Below are positions 25,258 through 32,870 of a DNA stretch of 50,243 nt, one piece after another (within the stretch, counting starts at the first letter, position 1; each line of letters begins with the position of its first letter). A model generated the notes under the pieces. The model did not search any database and was not told the DNA's origin. It was given only the letters and a program-made list of their open reading frames with translations. A program made the position numbers and the translations under genes. This DNA comes from Sphingomonas yabuuchiae (GTDB taxonomy: Bacteria; Pseudomonadota; Alphaproteobacteria; Sphingomonadales; Sphingomonadaceae), in assembly GCF_001477495.1 (NCBI RefSeq), contig NZ_LDTF01000008.1, positions 1 to 50,243 of the forward strand. Direction: 5' to 3'.

Positions 25258-28200
25258 GCCGGAACCCCGGATTCAGGAGTGGTGGTATCGTCCTGGTCGT
25301 CGACCATCGGATCATGCTTCTTCTTGCGCTGCGACAGCGGCAGGCGGGTCGAATAGCGGCTGATCAGCACCGGCAGGACCAGCAGGATCAGCACGGGCGC
25401 GAGCGTCATGCCGCCGACCACGACCAGCGCGAGGGGCTTCTGCACCTGGCTGCCGATGCCGTGCGACAGCGCGGCGGGCAGCAGGCCGATCGCGGCGACC
25501 AGACAGGTCATGACCACCGGGCGCAGGCTGTTCTTGACGGTGGTGGCCAGCGCATTTTCGCGCGGGGCACCCTCGTCGATGGCGTTGTTGAAGGTGGTGA
25601 CGACGAGGATGCCGTCCATCACCGCGATGCCGAACAGTGCCACGAAGCCGATCGCCGCCGAGATGCTGAACGCCGTGCCGGTCAGCGCCAAGGCCAGCAC
25701 GCCGCCCACGACCGCCATCGGGATGGCCGAGAAGGCGAGCAGGCTGTCGCGCATCGAGCCGAAATTGGCATAGAGCAGCAGCAGGATGAGCACGAGGCTG
25801 ATCGGCACCACGATCTCCAGCCGGGCGATCGCGTTCTTCAGGTTGTCGAGCTCGCCTGCCCATTCCAGGTGATAGCCCGGCGGCAGATGGACATTCTGGT
25901 TGATCCGCGCCCGCGCTTCCTCGACCGCGCCGCCCAGGTCGCGGCCACGCACCGAGAATTTGATCGGCACGTACCGCTCCTGATGCTCGCGATAGATGAA
26001 CGACGCACCGGTGGTCAGCTTGACGTTGGCGACCTCGGACAGCGGCACCTGGATGGTCCCGTTGCCGTCCGGGCTGGGCGCGCCGATCGTGATGTTGCGC
26101 ACTGATTCCAGCGAGTCGCGCTGGGTCGGCTGCAACCGCACGATGATCGGGAAGTGGCGGTCGGTGCCGGGCTCGTAGAGATCGGCAGGCGACTGGCCAC
26201 CGATGGCGGCGGCGACGGTCGAGTTAATGTCGTCGGGTGTCAGGCCATAGCGCGCGGCCTTGGCGCGATCGACGTCGATCCGCACGGTCGGCTGGCCCAA
26301 AATCTCGAACACGCCGAGATCCTCGATGCCCTTCACCTTGGCCATCTGCGCCTTGATCTGGTTGGCCAGCTTTTCCAGTGTGACCAGATCGGGGCCGAAC
26401 AGCTTGATCGAATTGGCGCCCTTCACGCCCGAGGCGGCTTCCTCGACGTTGTCCTCGATGATCTGCGAGAAGGAGAAGTCTACGCCGGGATATTTCTTGG
26501 CGAGCCGGGTCGACAGTTCGTCGATCAGCTTCTCCTTGGTCATGCCGCTCGGCCAGGTGTCGAACGGCTTGAGCGGTACGAAGAATTCGACGTTGAAGAA
26601 GCCGGTCGCATCGGTGCCGTCGTCCGGGCGTCCATGGGCGGACAGGACCGCCGTGGTTTCCGGATAGGACGCGATGATCTTGCGCACCTCGTTGGTCACC
26701 TTCTCGCCCGCCTCCAGGCTGATCGAGGAGGGCAGGGTGGCGCGGATGTACATGTTTCCTTCTTCGAGGTGCGGCAGGAACTCGATGCCGAGCGAGCGCA
26801 CGCCGACGACCGCCAGCACCATCATCAGCGCCGCGCCGCCCAGCGTCACCACCTTGTTGCGAAGCGCGAAGGAGGCGGCGGGTTCGTAGACCGCACGCAG
26901 CTTGCCGACGATGAAGGTCTCGGTCTCGGCCAGCTTGTCCGGCAGCAGCAGCGTCGAGAGCACCGGCGCGACGGTGAAGGTCGCGAGCAGGCCGCCGCTG
27001 ATCGCATAGGCATAGGTCTTGGCCATCGGGCCGAAGATGTGGCCTTCGACACCGGTCAGGGTGAACAGCGGCAGGAAGCTGGCGATGATGATCGCGGCGG
27101 CGAAGAAGATGCCGCGGCTGACCTCGCTGGAAGCGCCCAGCACCGCGCCGAAGCGGCTGGCCAGGGTATAGCGGCCCTGGCCGTTCTCCACGGCGGCGGA
27201 GCGTTCGACCATGTGGCGGAAGATATTCTCCACCATGATGACGCAGGCATCGACGACGAGGCCGAAGTCGAGCGCACCGACCGAGAGCAGGTTCGCACTC
27301 TCCCCCTGCAACACCAGGATCAGGATGGCGAAGGCCAGCGCGAAGGGGATGGTCGCCGCCACGATGATCGCCGAGCGCAGATTGCCGAGGAACAGCCACT
27401 GGAGCGCGAAGATCAGGAGGATGCCGACCACCATGTTTTCCATGACGGTGTGGATGGTCAGGTTGATCAGGTCGGAGCGGTCATAGATCCGCTCCAGATG
27501 GACGCCGGGGGGCAGGACGCCGCTGTCGTTGATGTTGGCGACCTCGGCCTGCACGGCCTTGATCGTCGGCATCGACTGGGCGCCGCGCTGCATCAGGACG
27601 ATGCCCTGCACGATGTCGTCGTCATTGTTGTACCCGGCGATGCCCATGCGCGGCGCGTTGCCGACCTTCACGGTCGCGACGTCCTTGATGAGCACGGGCG
27701 CGCCGCCCGCCTGGCCGACCAGCACGTTCTGGATCGCGTCGGGCGACTGGATCAGGCCGATGCCGCGCACGATCGCGGCCTGTTCGCCGAAGTTGATCGT
27801 CTGGCCGCCGACATTGCCGTCGCTCTTGGACAGCGCCGCCAGCACCTGCGCCACGGTGACGCCGTGGGCGTTCAGCCGGTTCTGGTCGATGACCACGTCA
27901 TAGGCGCGCAGCTTGCCGCCCCAGCCGGTCACGTCGATCACGCCCGGAATCCGCTTGAACCGGCGCTGGAGCACCCAGTCCTGCAGCGTCTTCAGGTCCA
28001 TCACCGAATAGCCCTTGGGCGCGGCGATGCGGTAGCGATAGATTTCACCCACCGGCGAGGTCGGCGACAGCGTCGGCTGTGCGCCACCGGCCAGCGGCGG
28101 CAGCTGGGACAGGCGGTTGATGACCTGCTGGCGCGCCTGTTCGTTGGTGTAATCGTAGGTGAACTGGATCTTGATGTCCGACAGGCCGAACAGGCTGATC

Positions 28201-28448
28201 GCGCGGATCGCGGTCAGATGCGGGATGCCCGCCATCTGGACCTCGATCGGGATGGTGACGTTACGCTCCATCTCCTCGGCCGACAACCCTTGCGTCTGGG
28301 TGATGACCTCGACCATCGGCGGAACCGGGTCGGGATAGGCCTCGATATTCAGGTTGATGAAGCCGATGACGCCAGCGACGATCATCGCGAAGAACAGGCC
28401 GACGATCAGCAGTCGCTGACGCAGCGCAAAGTCGACGATGCGGTTCAT
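25254..28448 (-). CDS. Heavy-metal-type RND efflux pump (CzcA/CusA family)
   Basis: Inner-membrane proton-driven exporter, 1064 residues, the family length, with twelve predicted helices and two large periplasmic loops. The helix-4 motif is DFGLVVDACVIMVEN at residues 394-408. Its D394, D400 and E407 have the same spacing as the proton/metal relay residues of CzcA (D402, D408, E415), which points to the heavy-metal (HME) branch and to a divalent metal rather than Cu/Ag. Other typical segments are NIEAYPDPVPPMVEVITQTQ, LSPTSPVGEIYRYRI and GFVALFGIAVMDGILVVTTF. It overlaps the adaptor gene by 1 bp upstream and the channel gene by 4 bp downstream. Which metal it exports cannot be told. Confidence 0.93.
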   Translation of the reverse strand: MNRIVDFALRQRLLIVGLFFAMIVAGVIGFINLNIEAYPDPVPPMVEVITQTQGLSAEEMERNVTIPIEVQMAGIPHLTAIRAISLFGLSDIKIQFTYDYTNEQARQQVINRLSQLPPLAGGAQPTLSPTSPVGEIYRYRIAAPKGYSVMDLKTLQDWVLQRRFKRIPGVIDVTGWGGKLRAYDVVIDQNRLNAHGVTVAQVLAALSKSDGNVGGQTINFGEQAAIVRGIGLIQSPDAIQNVLVGQAGGAPVLIKDVATVKVGNAPRMGIAGYNNDDDIVQGIVLMQRGAQSMPTIKAVQAEVANINDSGVLPPGVHLERIYDRSDLINLTIHTVMENMVVGILLIFALQWLFLGNLRSAIIVAATIPFALAFAILILVLQGESANLLSVGALDFGLVVDACVIMVENIFRHMVERSAAVENGQGRYTLASRFGAVLGASSEVSRGIFFAAAIIIASFLPLFTLTGVEGHIFGPMAKTYAYAISGGLLATFTVAPVLSTLLLPDKLAETETFIVGKLRAVYEPAASFALRNKVVTLGGAALMMVLAVVGVRSLGIEFLPHLEEGNMYIRATLPSSISLEAGEKVTNEVRKIIASYPETTAVLSAHGRPDDGTDATGFFNVEFFVPLKPFDTWPSGMTKEKLIDELSTRLAKKYPGVDFSFSQIIEDNVEEAASGVKGANSIKLFGPDLVTLEKLANQIKAQMAKVKGIEDLGVFEILGQPTVRIDVDRAKAARYGLTPDDINSTVAAAIGGQSPADLYEPGTDRHFPIIVRLQPTQRDSLESVRNITIGAPSPDGNGTIQVPLSEVANVKLTTGASFIYREHQERYVPIKFSVRGRDLGGAVEEARARINQNVHLPPGYHLEWAGELDNLKNAIARLEIVVPISLVLILLLLYANFGSMRDSLLAFSAIPMAVVGGVLALALTGTAFSISAAIGFVALFGIAVMDGILVVTTFNNAIDEGAPRENALATTVKNSLRPVVMTCLVAAIGLLPAALSHGIGSQVQKPLALVVVGGMTLAPVLILLVLPVLISRYSTRLPLSQRKKKHDPMVDDQDDTTTPESGVPA

Positions 28449-29710
28449 TATTCGCCGATCCCCGCTTCGTTGACGAACAGCGCGCCCGAGGTGACGATCT
28501 TCTCGCCCGGCTTCAGGCCCGAGGTGATGGTGACCAGGCCACCGGCGGAGTCGCCCGTCTGCACGTCGCGCGCGACCAGCAGGCCGTCGGGGCGCATGAT
28601 CCAGACGCGGGCATTGTCGCCTTCATGGATGACGGCGGCGGCGGGAACGCGGATCGCCTCGCCCGCATTCAGATGCTTGATCGCGAAGCTGGCGAACATC
28701 TGCGGCTTCAACGCCTTGTCCGGGTTGGGGATCGAGGCGCGGACGGGCAGGCGGTGGGTCTGCGGATCGAGCGCGGCACCGACCAGGTCGATGGTGGCGT
28801 GGAAGACGCGGCCGGGCACGGCGGGCGTCGTCACCTCGACCGGATCACCGACGCGGACATTCTCCGCATCGCTCTCGGCCACCTGCGCGACCAGCCAGAC
28901 GCGCGAGGGGTCGGTGATGGTCATCACCGGCTTGTCGCCGCCCTGCGAGACATATTGGCCCGGCGCGACATCGCGCGAGGCGACGACGCCGCTGATCGGC
29001 GCGACCAGCGTGGTGATGTCGTGGATGCCCGAGCCCTGGCCCGCATTTTCCAGCCGGTTGATCTCGCCCTGCGACTTGCCGAGGATCGCCAGCTTGTCAC
29101 GCGCCGCGCCCAGCGAGGCGGCGGCGGTGCGCGCGGTCGCCTGCGCGGCGGCGAGGTCGGCCTTGGCCTGCTGATAATCCTTCAGCGCGCCACCGGCTGT
29201 CTCATAGATCTGCTGCTGCCGGTCGGCGTTGCGCTGCGCCGCGACCAGCTGCGCCTGTGCGTTCTGATACGCGGCGCGCGCCGAGAACAGGCCCGAGCGG
29301 GCATCGACGAAATCGCTGGTCTTGATCAGCAACAGCGGCTGGCCCTGGCGCACCACCTGGCCCGCATCGGCCAGCACGCGCACCACCTGACCGGCATAGG
29401 GCATCAGCACCGGGGTCGAGCGGGTCGCATCGACGGTGATCGCGCCGGTCGCCATCGTCTGGTCGCCCGATGCGCCCAGCCCGACGCGCATCGTCGGCAT
29501 CGCGGCCAGCTGGTCCTTCGACAGGCGCAGCGTGCCGGGCGGCGGCGGGGCGGGGGGCGTTTCCTCCTTGTGCGTCAGCTTGCCGATGACCGTGAACAGG
29601 ACCAGCGCCCCGATCAGGATAGCGGCGGCGATGCCGACCCAGCGCCATTGCTGCGTGGAGGACAGGCGGCGGGTCTCGGGTAGCGTTGCGTCGGCGGGGT
29701 TGACGTGCAT
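28448..29710 (-). CDS. RND efflux periplasmic adaptor (CzcB-type membrane fusion protein)
   Basis: 420 residues from ATG 29710; a longer frame to 29761 adds a non-membrane stretch. One membrane anchor (WVGIAAAILIGALVLFTVIG, about residues 25-44) is followed by a proline-rich linker, a lipoyl/barrel-sandwich domain (PYAGQVVRVLADAGQVVRQG, then APISGVVASRDVAPGQYVSQ), a helical hairpin (QAKADLAAAQATARTAAASL) and a beta-barrel end (GLKPGEKIVTSGALFVNEAG). There is no His-rich metal-binding N-terminus. First gene of the adaptor-pump-channel operon, with a 1-bp overlap to the pump. An 11-bp-spaced direct repeat at 29776-29793 could be the operator. Confidence 0.92.
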   Translation of the reverse strand: MHVNPADATLPETRRLSSTQQWRWVGIAAAILIGALVLFTVIGKLTHKEETPPAPPPPGTLRLSKDQLAAMPTMRVGLGASGDQTMATGAITVDATRSTPVLMPYAGQVVRVLADAGQVVRQGQPLLLIKTSDFVDARSGLFSARAAYQNAQAQLVAAQRNADRQQQIYETAGGALKDYQQAKADLAAAQATARTAAASLGAARDKLAILGKSQGEINRLENAGQGSGIHDITTLVAPISGVVASRDVAPGQYVSQGGDKPVMTITDPSRVWLVAQVAESDAENVRVGDPVEVTTPAVPGRVFHATIDLVGAALDPQTHRLPVRASIPNPDKALKPQMFASFAIKHLNAGEAIRVPAAAVIHEGDNARVWIMRPDGLLVARDVQTGDSAGGLVTITSGLKPGEKIVTSGALFVNEAGIGE

Positions 29711-29775
29711 CGGGCTCTTTCGGCGCAAGAAGGCGGATATTAGCCCGGCCGATAGGGGCAAATCCCTGACGCACC

Positions 29776-29793
29776 CCTTACGGGTTCCTTACG
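29776..29793 (-). promoter_or_regulatory. 11-bp-periodic direct repeat upstream of the efflux operon
   Basis: CCTTACG at 29776-29782 and 29787-29793 (minus strand CGTAAGG-AACC-CGTAAGG), 66 bp before the adaptor start. Direct repeats with 11-bp spacing are typical of OmpR/PhoB-family response regulators, which often control such pumps. No regulator gene is present nearby. Confidence 0.4.
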
Positions 29794-29910
29794 AGACGTT
29801 CATGATCGGCCACGTCCGGATCGCCCGGGAACCCATGGAAATTGTCCGAAAGGCCCGATTCCAAGAGCTTGGGGGGAGGCCGGTCGATATGACCACCCTG
29901 TCACCTGTCC

Positions 29911-29935
29911 GGAACAAAAGACACGATTCGTCGTT
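29911..29935 (+). promoter_or_regulatory. EcfG-type general stress promoter
   Basis: GGAAC (29911-29915), 16-bp spacer, CGTT (29932-29935): an exact match to the alphaproteobacterial EcfG consensus GGAAC-N16/17-CGTT. It predicts a start near 29942, about 28 nt before ATG 29971. Confidence 0.75.
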
Positions 29936-29970
29936 GAAAACCAACGGCTCGACATAAGGGAGGGTATAGG

Positions 29971-30129
29971 ATGGCCAGTAGTCACATGCCGCCGCCACGG
30001 ATTTCCGACATGCCGCGGGAGCAGCGCCTGGACGCGCTCTATCGGCGTGCGGCCGAGGATCGTGCCCGTTACATGGCAATGCGTACGCGCAAGCCCGGCC
30101 TGCTCGACCGGCTGCTTCACATGTTCTGA
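29971..30129 (+). CDS. Small basic protein (52 aa), predicted general-stress gene
   Basis: 52 residues beginning MASSHMPPPRISDMPREQRL, with two short helices likely (QRLDALYRRAAEDRARYMAM and KPGLLDRLLHMF). It is strongly basic, with no signal or membrane segment. AGGGAGGG lies about 7 nt upstream, an excellent ribosome site, and an exact EcfG-type promoter sits 36 bp upstream. Together these support a real gene in spite of the length. I do not recognise the family. The EcfG promoter suggests induction by general stress or stationary phase. It ends 20 bp before the convergent micro-protein gene at 30149. Confidence 0.72.
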   Translation: MASSHMPPPRISDMPREQRLDALYRRAAEDRARYMAMRTRKPGLLDRLLHMF

Positions 30130-30148
30130 TCGGTTTCCGTCGCGTGCG

Positions 30149-30304
30149 TCAGAGAAAGGTGCGACGCGCGCGACGACGTGGAACGGTCCGGGGACGCAGG
30201 CGCTTTTCGCGACGCATGTCGCTATGACCCAGCGCGATCATGACGATGACGAGCGAAGACAGCGCCGACACGGTCAACCAGATTTCCACCAGCGCGCCCG
30301 CCAT
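30149..30304 (-). CDS. Micro-membrane protein with basic tail (51 aa)
   Basis: 51 residues: one hydrophobic helix (ALVEIWLTVSALSSLVIVMI) followed by a very basic tail (RREKRLRPRTVPRRRARRTF), which by the positive-inside rule should stay in the cytoplasm. Two starts in this frame have strong ribosome sites: ATG 30304 behind GGGGGAGAGG and ATG 30367 behind AAAGGA at a 7-nt spacing. The latter would add 21 residues starting MCKGIGSDADALARF. I chose the shorter form because the helix then follows directly. No family recognised. It is divergent from the DUF1275 gene. Confidence 0.5.
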   Translation of the reverse strand: MAGALVEIWLTVSALSSLVIVMIALGHSDMRREKRLRPRTVPRRRARRTFL

Positions 30305-30416
30305 GACCTCTCCCCCTGTTCCGAACCGCGCCAACGCATCTGCGTCCGATCCGATCCCTTTGCACATGGCAATATCCTTTGGTCGTGCCGCCGCCGCCGC
30401 GATATAGCTGCCCACC

Positions 30417-31052
30417 ATGATCAGATCCGATCGCCGATCCTGGCCGCTGGCCATCTGGCTGGCCCTGCTGTCCGGTTATGTCGATGCCATCGGATTCCAG
30501 CAGCTTGGCGGCTATTTCGTGTCGTTCATGAGCGGCAATGGCACGATGCTGGCGGTCCGGCTGGCCGCGCCGCACGGCCCTTTGGCGGGGGCGGTCGCGA
30601 TATTGGCGATGCTGTTGGCGCTGTTCGTCGTGGGCGTGTTGGTCGGCACGCTGATACGGCTGGCGCTGCCGCGCACCGGGCAGGTCGCGGTGCTGGTGCT
30701 GGTCGCTTTGCTGCTGGGCGGAGTCGCGGTGCTGGGCGACTGGGCCGCGCCCGCCATGGTGCTGGCGATGGGCGTGACCAACGCCACCTTCGAGCGCGAC
30801 GGCGAGGTCAGCATCGGCGTCACCTATATGACCGGCACGCTGGTCAAGATCGGCCAGCATCTGGCGCAGACCGTCGCGGGGCGGGAGCGTTGGGGCTGGC
30901 TGCCCTATCTTATGCTCTGGTCCGGATTTCTGGTCGGTGCGGGACTGGGGGCGCTGGCCTTTCCGCTATGGGGGCTGGCCTCGCTGGCGGCGGCGGTGGC
31001 GGGCGCGCTGGTTGCAGCGGGGGCGGCGTGGCGGCTCTGTCCGGCGGCCTGA
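30417..31052 (+). CDS. DUF1275 (YoaK) family membrane protein
   Basis: 211 residues with about six hydrophobic segments. The family signatures are near the N-terminus, SGYVDAIGFQQLGGYFVSFM then SGNGTM (about residues 19-43), and in the second half GVTYMTGTLVKIGQHLAQ. DUF1275 proteins are uncharacterised inner-membrane proteins found across bacteria. The start is supported by the conserved N-terminus; no clear Shine-Dalgarno is visible. Single-gene unit ahead of the valine operon, with a possible GC-hairpin/T-run (CGCCGCC then TTTTT near 31071-31082) as a weak terminator. Confidence 0.85.
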   Translation: MIRSDRRSWPLAIWLALLSGYVDAIGFQQLGGYFVSFMSGNGTMLAVRLAAPHGPLAGAVAILAMLLALFVVGVLVGTLIRLALPRTGQVAVLVLVALLLGGVAVLGDWAAPAMVLAMGVTNATFERDGEVSIGVTYMTGTLVKIGQHLAQTVAGRERWGWLPYLMLWSGFLVGAGLGALAFPLWGLASLAAAVAGALVAAGAAWRLCPAA

Positions 31053-31093
31053 CGCAAGCGGACACGGGCTCGCCGCCTTTTTGGTCGACCCGA

Positions 31094-31121
31094 CTTGGAT
31101 TTCACGCCCGAGCAATATAAT
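31094..31121 (+). promoter_or_regulatory. Putative promoter of the mms valine operon
   Basis: CTTGGA (31094-31099), 16-bp spacer, perfect TATAAT (31116-31121), 44 bp before the mmsA start. It is one of the few TATAAT hexamers in this GC-rich window. Confidence 0.6.
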
Positions 31122-31165
31122 TACAAGCGTGAGAGTCGGGCATCAGACCCGAAACAGGAGAGTTT

Positions 31166-32683
31166 ATGCGCGTGATCGACCATAGGGTTGCCGGCGGACA
31201 GGCTGCGACCGACACCGCTTCGAGCCGCCCCGAAGAGCGCTGGGGCGATGTCTTCGACCCCAATAGCGGCCAGGTGCAGGCCCGCGTGATGCTGGGCGAT
31301 GCCGCTTTGCTCGAAAGCGCCGTCGCCGCTGCGCAAGCCGCACAACCCGGCTGGGCCGCGACCAATCCGCAGCGCCGGGCTCGGGTGATGTTCCGGTTCA
31401 AGGAACTGGTCGAGCAGAATATGGACGCGCTGGCGCATCTGCTCTCCTCCGAACATGGCAAGGTCATCGCCGACGCGAAGGGCGACATCCAGCGCGGGCT
31501 GGAGGTGATCGAGTTCGCCTGCGGCATCCCGCACGCGCTGAAGGGCGAATATACGCAAGGGGCAGGGCCGGGCATCGACGTCTATTCGATGCGCATGCCG
31601 CTGGGCATCGGCGCGGGGATCACGCCGTTCAACTTCCCCGCGATGATCCCGATGTGGATGTTCGGCGTCGCCATCGCGTGCGGCAACGCCTTCATCCTGA
31701 AGCCGTCCGAGCGCGATCCCTCGGTCCCCGTCCGCCTGGCCGAACTGATGCGCGAGGCGGGCGCGCCCGAGGGCATCCTTCAGGTCGTCCACGGCGACAA
31801 GGCGATGGTCGATGCGATCCTCGACCATCCGGCGATTTCGGCGGTCAGCTTCGTCGGTTCCTCCGACATCGCGCATTACGTCTATCGGCGCGGCGTCGAG
31901 GCGGGCAAGCGGGTCCAGGCGATGGGCGGGGCCAAGAACCACGGCATCGTCATGCCCGATGCCGATCTCGACCAGGTGGTCGCCGACCTGTCCGGCGCGG
32001 CGTTCGGCTCGGCGGGCGAGCGTTGCATGGCGCTGCCCGTCGTAGTGCCGGTCGGGGACAAGACGGCCGATGCTTTGCGCGAAAAGCTGATCCCCGCGAT
32101 CGACGCTTTGCGGGTCGGCGTCTCGACCGATGCACAGGCGCATTATGGCCCGGTCGTGAACGCCGCGCACAAGAAGCGGGTCGAAGACTGGATTCAGACC
32201 GGCGTCGACGAGGGGGCCGAGCTGGTCGTCGACGGGCGCGGCTTCAAACTGCAAGGTTATGAGGAAGGTTTCTTCATCGGCCCGTCGCTGTTCGACCGGG
32301 TGACGCCCGCCATGCAGAGCTACAAGGAGGAAATCTTCGGTCCGGTCCTCCAGATCGTCCGTGCCCCCGATTTCGAGACGGCGGTCCGCCTGCCCAGCGA
32401 GCATCAGTACGGCAACGGCGTCGCCATCTTCACCCGCAACGGCCACGCCGCGCGCGAGTTCGCCGCACGGGTCGAGGTGGGCATGGTCGGCATCAACGTG
32501 CCGATCCCGGTGCCGGTCGCCTATCACAGCTTCGGCGGCTGGAAGCGCTCGGCTTTCGGCGACGTGAACCAGCACGGCATGGAGGGCGTCCGCTTCTGGA
32601 CCAAGGTGAAGACGGTGACCCAGCGCTGGCCGGATGGCTCGCCCGATGGCGGCAATGCCTTCGTGATCCCGACGATGGCCTAA
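31166..32683 (+). CDS. mmsA: Methylmalonate-semialdehyde dehydrogenase (CoA-acylating)
   Basis: Converts methylmalonate semialdehyde, the last valine intermediate, to propionyl-CoA with NAD and CoA. 505 residues, the family length. The catalytic cysteine is C287 in GSAGERCMALPV. As in other CoA-acylating members the usual catalytic glutamate motif is replaced by MGGAKNHGIVMPDAD. Other typical segments are EHGKVIADAKGDIQRGLEVI, GIGAGITPFNFPAMIPMWMF and YHSFGGWKRSAFGD. AGGAGAG lies 5 nt before the ATG. First gene of the operon mmsA, acyl-CoA dehydrogenase, hydrolase, hydratase, mmsB, with a TATAAT promoter at 31094-31121. Confidence 0.95.
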   Translation: MRVIDHRVAGGQAATDTASSRPEERWGDVFDPNSGQVQARVMLGDAALLESAVAAAQAAQPGWAATNPQRRARVMFRFKELVEQNMDALAHLLSSEHGKVIADAKGDIQRGLEVIEFACGIPHALKGEYTQGAGPGIDVYSMRMPLGIGAGITPFNFPAMIPMWMFGVAIACGNAFILKPSERDPSVPVRLAELMREAGAPEGILQVVHGDKAMVDAILDHPAISAVSFVGSSDIAHYVYRRGVEAGKRVQAMGGAKNHGIVMPDADLDQVVADLSGAAFGSAGERCMALPVVVPVGDKTADALREKLIPAIDALRVGVSTDAQAHYGPVVNAAHKKRVEDWIQTGVDEGAELVVDGRGFKLQGYEEGFFIGPSLFDRVTPAMQSYKEEIFGPVLQIVRAPDFETAVRLPSEHQYGNGVAIFTRNGHAAREFAARVEVGMVGINVPIPVPVAYHSFGGWKRSAFGDVNQHGMEGVRFWTKVKTVTQRWPDGSPDGGNAFVIPTMA

Positions 32684-32690
32684 CAGCACG

Positions 32691-32851
32691 CCCCTCCCGT
32701 AGACGAGTTTCAGGTCGGTCATGCCCCCGGCATGACCTAAACGATGCGGGGCATCGTTTACCTGAAACTGGGATGGGGGAGGGAAAGCCACACGCGGCGG
32801 TCTCGGTGAGACTTCTTGCCCTCCCCAAACCCCTCCCGCCTGCGGGAGGGG
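32691..32851. repeat. Composite GC-rich palindromic repeat carrying the 64-bp element
   Basis: Starts CCCCTCCCG and ends CGGGAGGGG, with the internal segment CTCGGTGAGAC and a right-end palindrome CCCCTCCCG...CGGGAGGGG. The layout equals 35988-36089, except that the right arm of the left hairpin is replaced by the 64-bp element at 32706-32769. It fills the gap between mmsA and the next gene of the operon. Confidence 0.75.
32706..32769. repeat. 64-bp three-way-junction palindromic element, copy 1
   Basis: Terminal inverted repeat AGTTTCAGGT (32706-32715) / ACCTGAAACT (32760-32769). It encloses hairpin 1 (32717-32737: GGTCATGCC, loop CCC, GGCATGACC) and hairpin 2 (32739-32759: AAACGATGC, loop GGG, GCATCGTTT), with single bases between the hairpins and before hairpin 1. 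All three stems are perfect. Identical over all 64 bp to the copy at 46580-46643. Confidence 0.85.
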
Positions 32852-32870
32852 CTTCAGAAGTGGAAGCAAA

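Noticed and set aside
23836..29710. Calling the efflux system a copper/silver (Cus) exporter
   Set aside because: The D-D-E relay in helix 4 matches the divalent-metal CzcA pattern, and no CusF-like or methionine-rich feature is seen; the metal stays unassigned.
31040..31085. Intrinsic terminator after the DUF1275 gene
   Set aside because: CCGCC followed by TTTTT is present, but no compact stem of more than 4-5 bp pairs with it.
32706..32769. Reading the 64-bp element as a tRNA-like or riboswitch structure
   Set aside because: It is too short and too regular: there are no tRNA arm lengths or conserved bases, and the same DNA folds equally well on both strands.
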